The notes below the pieces were generated by a model. That model searched no databases, was not told the DNA's origin, and saw nothing but the letters and a program-made list of their open reading frames with translations. From assembly GCA_025356335.1 (NCBI GenBank), contig JANXUF010000122.1, positions 1-33,772 on the forward strand: a DNA stretch of 33,772 bases, in the 5' to 3' direction. The DNA comes from Actinomycetes bacterium. Its GTDB lineage: Bacteria; Actinomycetota; Acidimicrobiia; Acidimicrobiales; Ilumatobacteraceae. The translations under genes and the position numbers were made by a program. This document shows, piece after piece, positions 29,985 through 33,772 of this stretch. Numbering within the stretch: position 1 is the first letter of the stretch; every line of letters starts with the position of its first letter.

Positions 29985-31181
29985 ATGACTGGACCCCATA
30001 CTGCGCCGAAGATCTTCGAAGCATTCGACCACAGCTCGGACCCCGCGCTCCGAGCGCGACACTTCGGCGAATGGGATCGACTGCGCGAGGTGGAAGGGTC
30101 GTTCGGGAGCAGCCTCAACCCTGACCGAACGGTCTGGTTCCTGCTCCGGTACGCGGACATCCACACAGCCCTGCAGGACTACGAGCTGTTCTCCAGCAGC
30201 TCGGTCATCCCGTTCACGGACGAGGCCCATCATTGGATCCCGGAGGAGATCGACCCGCCAGAGCACAACAAGTACCGGCGGATCCTCAACCCGGCATTCA
30301 GCCCGCAAGTCGTGGCCGGCATGGAGGGCGCGATCCGCGTCGCCTGCGCCGACCTGATCGATGGACTGACCGGGGCGGCGGGATGCGACGTCATCGCCGA
30401 CTTCTCCCGGCAGTTCCCCACCCGCATCTTCATGCGGATCATGGGGCTTCCGGTGGAACGAGCCGACGAGCTGCTCGAGATGGTCCACAACCTGATGCAC
30501 ACGAACCCGACCGACGACCCTGACGGGGCGATCCGCGGTGGCGCGATGATGGCGATCTACGGCCTCCTCACCGAGATCTTCCACAGTCGCCGGGCGGCGC
30601 CGCACGACGACCTGATGACGACGCTCGTGCAGGCTGAGGTCGATGGGCGACCGTTGTCCGACGATGAGCTGCGCGAAACCGGTTTCCTGCTCTACATGGC
30701 GGGCCTCGACACCGTCGCCGGCGCGATCGGCTACGTCATCAAGCATCTGGCCGAGAACCCCGACCAGCAACGCGCAGTCCGCGAGCGGCCCGCGTCGATC
30801 CCGGCTGTCGTCGAAGAAGCGCTCCGCATGTACTCGATCGTCACGACTTCCCGGGTCGTCACCCGCGACGTCGAGTTCGCCGGCTGCCCGATGAAAGCCG
30901 GCGATCGCATCGTCGTGCCGACAGCGTCGGCCAACCGTGACCCCGCCGCGTTCGAGGACGCTACGACGTTCGACGCCGACCGGACTGTCAACCGCCACAT
31001 CGCGTTCGGCGCAGGACCGCATCGCTGCCTCGGCTCACATCTTGCTCGGGCGGAGCTGCGCATCGCGCTCGAGGAGTGGCACGCGCGGGTCCCCCGGTAC
31101 AGGCTCGATCCCGACGCGACGATCACCGAGCACATCGGTGGCGTCGCCGGGCTCGACTCGCTGCGCGTGACGTGGGGCTGA
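29985..31181 (+). CDS. Cytochrome P450 (1)
   Basis: A soluble bacterial P450 of 398 residues. I-helix oxygen-activation motif AGLDT (239-243), ExxR as E278-A-L-R281, and the heme-binding loop FGAGPHRCLG (341-350) with Cys348 are intact. It hydroxylates a hydrophobic substrate with O2 and two electrons from the ferredoxin. The tract EEIDPPEHNKYRR (87-99) is the usual substrate-proximal B'-C region. ATG 29985 lies 8 nt after AGGAG and is preferred to GTG 29976, which overlaps that site. The CYP family cannot be named from sequence inspection. Operon position between ferredoxin and an SMP-30-like lactonase suggests oxidation followed by lactone opening. Confidence 0.94.
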   Translation: MTGPHTAPKIFEAFDHSSDPALRARHFGEWDRLREVEGSFGSSLNPDRTVWFLLRYADIHTALQDYELFSSSSVIPFTDEAHHWIPEEIDPPEHNKYRRILNPAFSPQVVAGMEGAIRVACADLIDGLTGAAGCDVIADFSRQFPTRIFMRIMGLPVERADELLEMVHNLMHTNPTDDPDGAIRGGAMMAIYGLLTEIFHSRRAAPHDDLMTTLVQAEVDGRPLSDDELRETGFLLYMAGLDTVAGAIGYVIKHLAENPDQQRAVRERPASIPAVVEEALRMYSIVTTSRVVTRDVEFAGCPMKAGDRIVVPTASANRDPAAFEDATTFDADRTVNRHIAFGAGPHRCLGSHLARAELRIALEEWHARVPRYRLDPDATITEHIGGVAGLDSLRVTWG

Positions 31182-31186
31182 CGGCG

Positions 31187-32113
31187 ATGCGCAGCCAGTA
31201 TCGATCCGCAGCGGTCGAAGACGTCGACATCCTCGCGGAAGGACTGTCGTTCCCGGAAGGACCGACGGTGATGCCGGATGGCTCCCTCGTCGTGGTCGAG
31301 ATGACGGCCGGCCGGTTGACAGCCATCGAACCAGGCGGCGCGACTCATTGCGTGGCGGAGACAGGCGGGGGCCCGAACGGCGCCGCGATCGGGCCCGACG
31401 GCGCCCTGTACGTCTGCAACAACGGCGGTGCACTGGGAGCCCCGAATCCGATTGCACCATGCATCCAGCGCGTCGATCCGTCGAACGGGCGCGTCGCGAC
31501 ACTGCTGACCGAGTGCGAGGGCACGCCCTTCGGCGCACCGAACGACATCGTGTTCGATGCTGCCGGCGGGTTCTACTTCACCGACATGGGAAGCCACGCG
31601 GTGTTCTACGCCACCTCGGACGGCTCGCGGGTGACCAAGGTCCTCGACGACACCCACATGGCGAACGGTGTCGGGCTCTCACCCGACGGGTCGGAGTTGT
31701 TCGTGGCGCTGACGGTCATCCGCCAGGTGATCAAACGCAAGATCGTCGGGCCGGGTCAGCTCGCGCCGTCTCCCGGTTACGGCGTCAAGGCCTTGATGCT
31801 GGCCGGCGGCCTCGACCCCGATGCACTGCTCGGCGGGCTGCCCGACGCAGAAGAGCTCGACTCGCTCGCCGTTGAGGCCGACGGAACGGTCTGCGTCGGA
31901 ACGCTCGTCGCTGGATGCATCACGGCGTTCAGACCGGACAGAAGCGTCGAGCAGTACAGCATTCCCGACGAGCTCGCCGAGCCGCTCCTCACGAACATCG
32001 CCTTCGATGTCACCGACCCGACAATCGCCTATCTGACCGCATCCACCACCGGGCGCGTCCTGCGTTGCCGGTGGCCTCGGCCGGGGCTGGCGCTCGCGTT
32101 CCCGACTCGCTGA
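31187..32113 (+). CDS. SMP-30/gluconolactonase-like protein
   Basis: A 308-residue six-bladed beta-propeller protein. Family metal-site segments are seen: FPEGPTV (22-28, Glu24), APNDIVFD (117-124, Asn119) and MANGVGLSPDGSELF (158-172, Asn160/Asp167). SMP-30-type enzymes hydrolyse lactones using Ca2+ or Zn2+; strictosidine-synthase-like members share the fold. Here lactone hydrolysis after P450 or oxidative ring cleavage is a reasonable inference. ATG 31187 begins 5 nt after the P450 stop; the reading frame extends upstream into the P450 gene but that part is not used. It is the last gene of the operon. Confidence 0.87.
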   Translation: MRSQYRSAAVEDVDILAEGLSFPEGPTVMPDGSLVVVEMTAGRLTAIEPGGATHCVAETGGGPNGAAIGPDGALYVCNNGGALGAPNPIAPCIQRVDPSNGRVATLLTECEGTPFGAPNDIVFDAAGGFYFTDMGSHAVFYATSDGSRVTKVLDDTHMANGVGLSPDGSELFVALTVIRQVIKRKIVGPGQLAPSPGYGVKALMLAGGLDPDALLGGLPDAEELDSLAVEADGTVCVGTLVAGCITAFRPDRSVEQYSIPDELAEPLLTNIAFDVTDPTIAYLTASTTGRVLRCRWPRPGLALAFPTR

Positions 32114-32133
32114 GCGCCGACTCGCCGAATCAC

Positions 32134-32310
32134 TTGGGCCGAATCGGACAACTGCCCGAGAACAGCCATCAGCATGAACCCGACCCTCGCGCCGAAATAG
32201 CCGCCGTACACGGCGGCGGCAGACACGGCGCCAAGCTCGAGCACCGCACGTGTTTCCGCTCCACGCGTGCGGGCCAGCAGCCAGCTTCGCAGCCGGCCCT
32301 GTATCGCGAG
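32134..32310 (-). pseudogene. Fragment of a TauE/SafE (TSUP) family permease
   Basis: A short minus-strand stretch still reads VYGGYFGARVGFMLMAVLGQ, the signature of the second half of TSUP sulfite/organic-anion permeases, preceded by a plausible linker (IQGRLRSWLLARTRG). No start, no first half and no following transmembrane helices are found, and the sequence after QLSDSAQ runs antisense into the SMP-30 gene. It is therefore a decayed remnant. It fills most of the 338-bp gap between the SMP-30 gene and P450 2; the rest of that gap (to operator 10) holds nothing that I recognise. Confidence 0.55.
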
Positions 32311-32428
32311 CAGTGCGCACCGCCAAGATCGGGAATGGGGCAATTTGACAGAACACTGCCTCGCTGCTGACGATGAGGAGCACAGAGCTGGCGAGCCCCC
32401 ACTATCCGGCCAGCGAAGCGAGCCGAAT

Positions 32429-32444
32429 AAATAGGCACCTATTA
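32429..32444. promoter_or_regulatory. Operator copy 10 (TAATAG-GTGC-CTATTT on the - strand)
   Basis: Island operator, also readable as a perfect 6-bp inverted repeat AATAGG-CA-CCTATT (32430-32443). The plus-strand TATTAT (32440-32445) ends 6 nt before ATG 32452, so the P450 2 mRNA is probably leaderless and the operator covers its -10. Confidence 0.72.
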
Positions 32445-32451
32445 TTGCGGC

Positions 32452-33683
32452 ATGACCGCCGCAGCCATGGCCATCGACTCACCGATCGATCTCTTGAGCA
32501 AGGTGATGTTCGACGATCCGTTCGAGATCTACGCACATCTTCGCGCCGAACGACCCGTCGCTCGGGCGACCTGGCCCGCGCAGCTCAAAGGCGGGGGCTA
32601 CATCGTGACGCGTTACGAGACGTCGTCCGAGTGCACACCGACAAGGTCTTCTCCAGCGACGCGAACAAGCACGGAACGATGCCGCTTCCACGTTGGGCCC
32701 CCACGACGTTCAAGCTGCTCACCCAGAGTATGGTTTTCAAGGATGATCCGGAGCATGCGCGCCTGCGCAGTCTCGTCAGCCGGGCGTTCACCCCGAAGCT
32801 CGTCCAGAGCATGAGTGACGACGTCGACAGGGTCGTGGCCAAGTACATCGAGCGCATCTCCGGCCGAGCCGAAGTCGACCTCGTTGAGGACTTTGCCGTG
32901 CAGGTACCGCTCGAGGTGATCTCTCGAATGCTGGGCATCGGCGGTGCGGATGCCGACCAGTTCCACCAATGGCTGAAGAAGTTCGCCGACAGCACCACGA
33001 ACGGCCCGCTCGATCTGGTCAAGGCACTGCCGGCGGCCCGCAAGATGCGCAAGATGTTCGTGCGTCTCGCCGAAGATCGACGGAGCAGTCCGGACGATCG
33101 ACTGATCACCGCCCTGGTCGAGGCCTGCGATGGCGGCGACCGCCTCGACGACGTCGAGATGCAGGCGATGATCCTGCTGCTCCTCCTCGCCGGTCACGAC
33201 ACGACATCAAACCTGATAAGCACAGCAACCGTCTCGCTGCTCGACAATCCCGATCAGCTGGAACGACTTCGACGCGATCCTGGTTTGATCGACACGGCCG
33301 TCGAGGAGCTGCTGCGATACAACTCGCCGGTGCCGTGCGGGGCGCCGCGCTTTACCCTCGACGACGTCGAGATGTCCGGCACCACCCTCAGCGCAGGCAG
33401 CAAGGTGCTCGGCATGATCATCTCGGCCAACCGGGACGAGTCGGTGTTTCCCGAACCGAACACTCTCGATCTCACTCGCTCGCCGAACAAGCATCTGGCG
33501 TTTGCGTTCGGCCCGCACTTCTGCCTCGGCAGTCAACTGGCCCGCCTCGAGGGCCGAGCGGCCCTGCTCGCGCTCGTGCAAAGGTTCGACGAGATCGAGC
33601 TCGCAGTGCAGAGGTCGGCGTTGCGCTTCAAACGAACACCTTCGTTGCGGGGCTTCCAAACCGTCCCCGTTCGACTCCGATGA
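32452..33683 (+). pseudogene. Cytochrome P450 (2), interrupted by a one-base frameshift
   Basis: Two overlapping frames together give a full P450 of about 410 residues. Frame 1 starts at ATG 32452 (MTAAAMAIDSPIDLL) and reads normally to GGGYIVTRYE at 32619. The protein then continues as DVVRVHTDKVFSS in another frame to the stop at 33681-33683. The DNA reads GAGAC where GAGGAC would restore the frame, so one G is missing near 32619-32620. Downstream motifs are intact: LAGHDTTSN (I-helix), EELLR (ExxR) and FAFGPHFCLGSQ (heme Cys). Either the gene is inactivated by a recent mutation or this is a sequencing error; recent loss or error is favoured because no other damage is seen. No Shine-Dalgarno precedes ATG 32452; TATTAT in operator 10 lies 6 nt upstream. 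It is related to but distinct from P450 1. Confidence 0.88.
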
Positions 33684-33772
33684 CATCGCCCGAGTGACGA
33701 GACGCCCCCAGCCCTGCGCCGAACACCGAGTTGTCCGCGACCGAGTCGCATCCCAGCCCTTGTACACGATTG

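Noticed and set aside
1..33772. CRISPR arrays, tRNA or rRNA genes, insertion sequences, integrases
   Set aside because: I looked for repeat-spacer patterns, conserved RNA gene segments and transposase motifs and saw none.

Overview
The window is a GC-rich, densely packed catabolic island from an actinomycete-type bacterium. The evidence for Actinomycetota is the base composition and codon bias, a mycofactocin-coupled type SDR, a luciferase-like oxidoreductase of the F420-using kind, a 3Fe-4S P450 ferredoxin, an Ltp/DUF35 aldolase pair, many CoA-ligase/acyl-CoA dehydrogenase genes, and starts that look leaderless. Family-level assignment (for example Acidimicrobiia versus Mycobacteriales) cannot be made from the sequence alone.

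Layout. Positions 240-702 hold a broken DUF5131 (phage Gp37/Gp68-like) gene that is cut off where the island begins. Then follow: acyl-CoA ligase 1 (713-2389, -) divergent from acyl-CoA dehydrogenase 1 (2463-3671, +); an acyl-CoA dehydrogenase 2/crotonase operon (3668-5685, -); an operon of ligase 2, double-hotdog dehydratase and LLM oxidoreductase (6012-9960, +); a DUF7064-like protein (9969-10979, -) divergent from an APH-type kinase (11027-12442, +); an operon of mycofactocin-type SDR and 3-hydroxyisobutyrate-dehydrogenase-like protein (12412-14093, -) divergent from a FadR/FCD-type GntR regulator (14253-15104, +); an operon of aldehyde dehydrogenase, DUF35 and Ltp aldolase/thiolase (15088-18199, -) divergent from an ACMSD-like amidohydrolase (18353-19483, +); an uptake operon encoding a LivK-like lipoprotein, a fused LivH-LivM-LivG protein, LivF and a CaiB/BaiF CoA-transferase (19502-25768, -); a small HAD phosphatase (26075-26509, +); an HSD10-like SDR (26511-27272, -) divergent from an operon of crotonase, ligase 3, ferredoxin, P450 and SMP-30 lactonase (27383-32113, +); a decayed TSUP permease fragment (about 32134-32310, -); and a second P450 with a one-base frameshift (32452-33683, +).

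The genes look like one pathway: uptake of an organic acid or amphipathic substrate by a Liv-type ABC importer, P450 hydroxylation, alcohol and aldehyde oxidation, lactone opening, CoA activation by three ligases and a CoA-transferase, beta-oxidation-like dehydrogenation and hydration, and retro-aldol or thiolytic chain cleavage. The substrate is not identifiable from sequence; a cyclic, branched, terpenoid or steroid-like compound is an inference.

The most striking signal is an AT-rich inverted repeat, consensus AAATAG-GTKA-NTATTT, present ten times and at the promoter region of essentially every transcription unit of the island. It is absent upstream of the broken DUF5131 gene and the HAD gene. 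It overlaps the likely -10 elements, and one copy sits between the GntR regulator gene and its divergent neighbour. This defines a candidate single-operator regulon, apparently with a local autoregulated repressor and several leaderless mRNAs.
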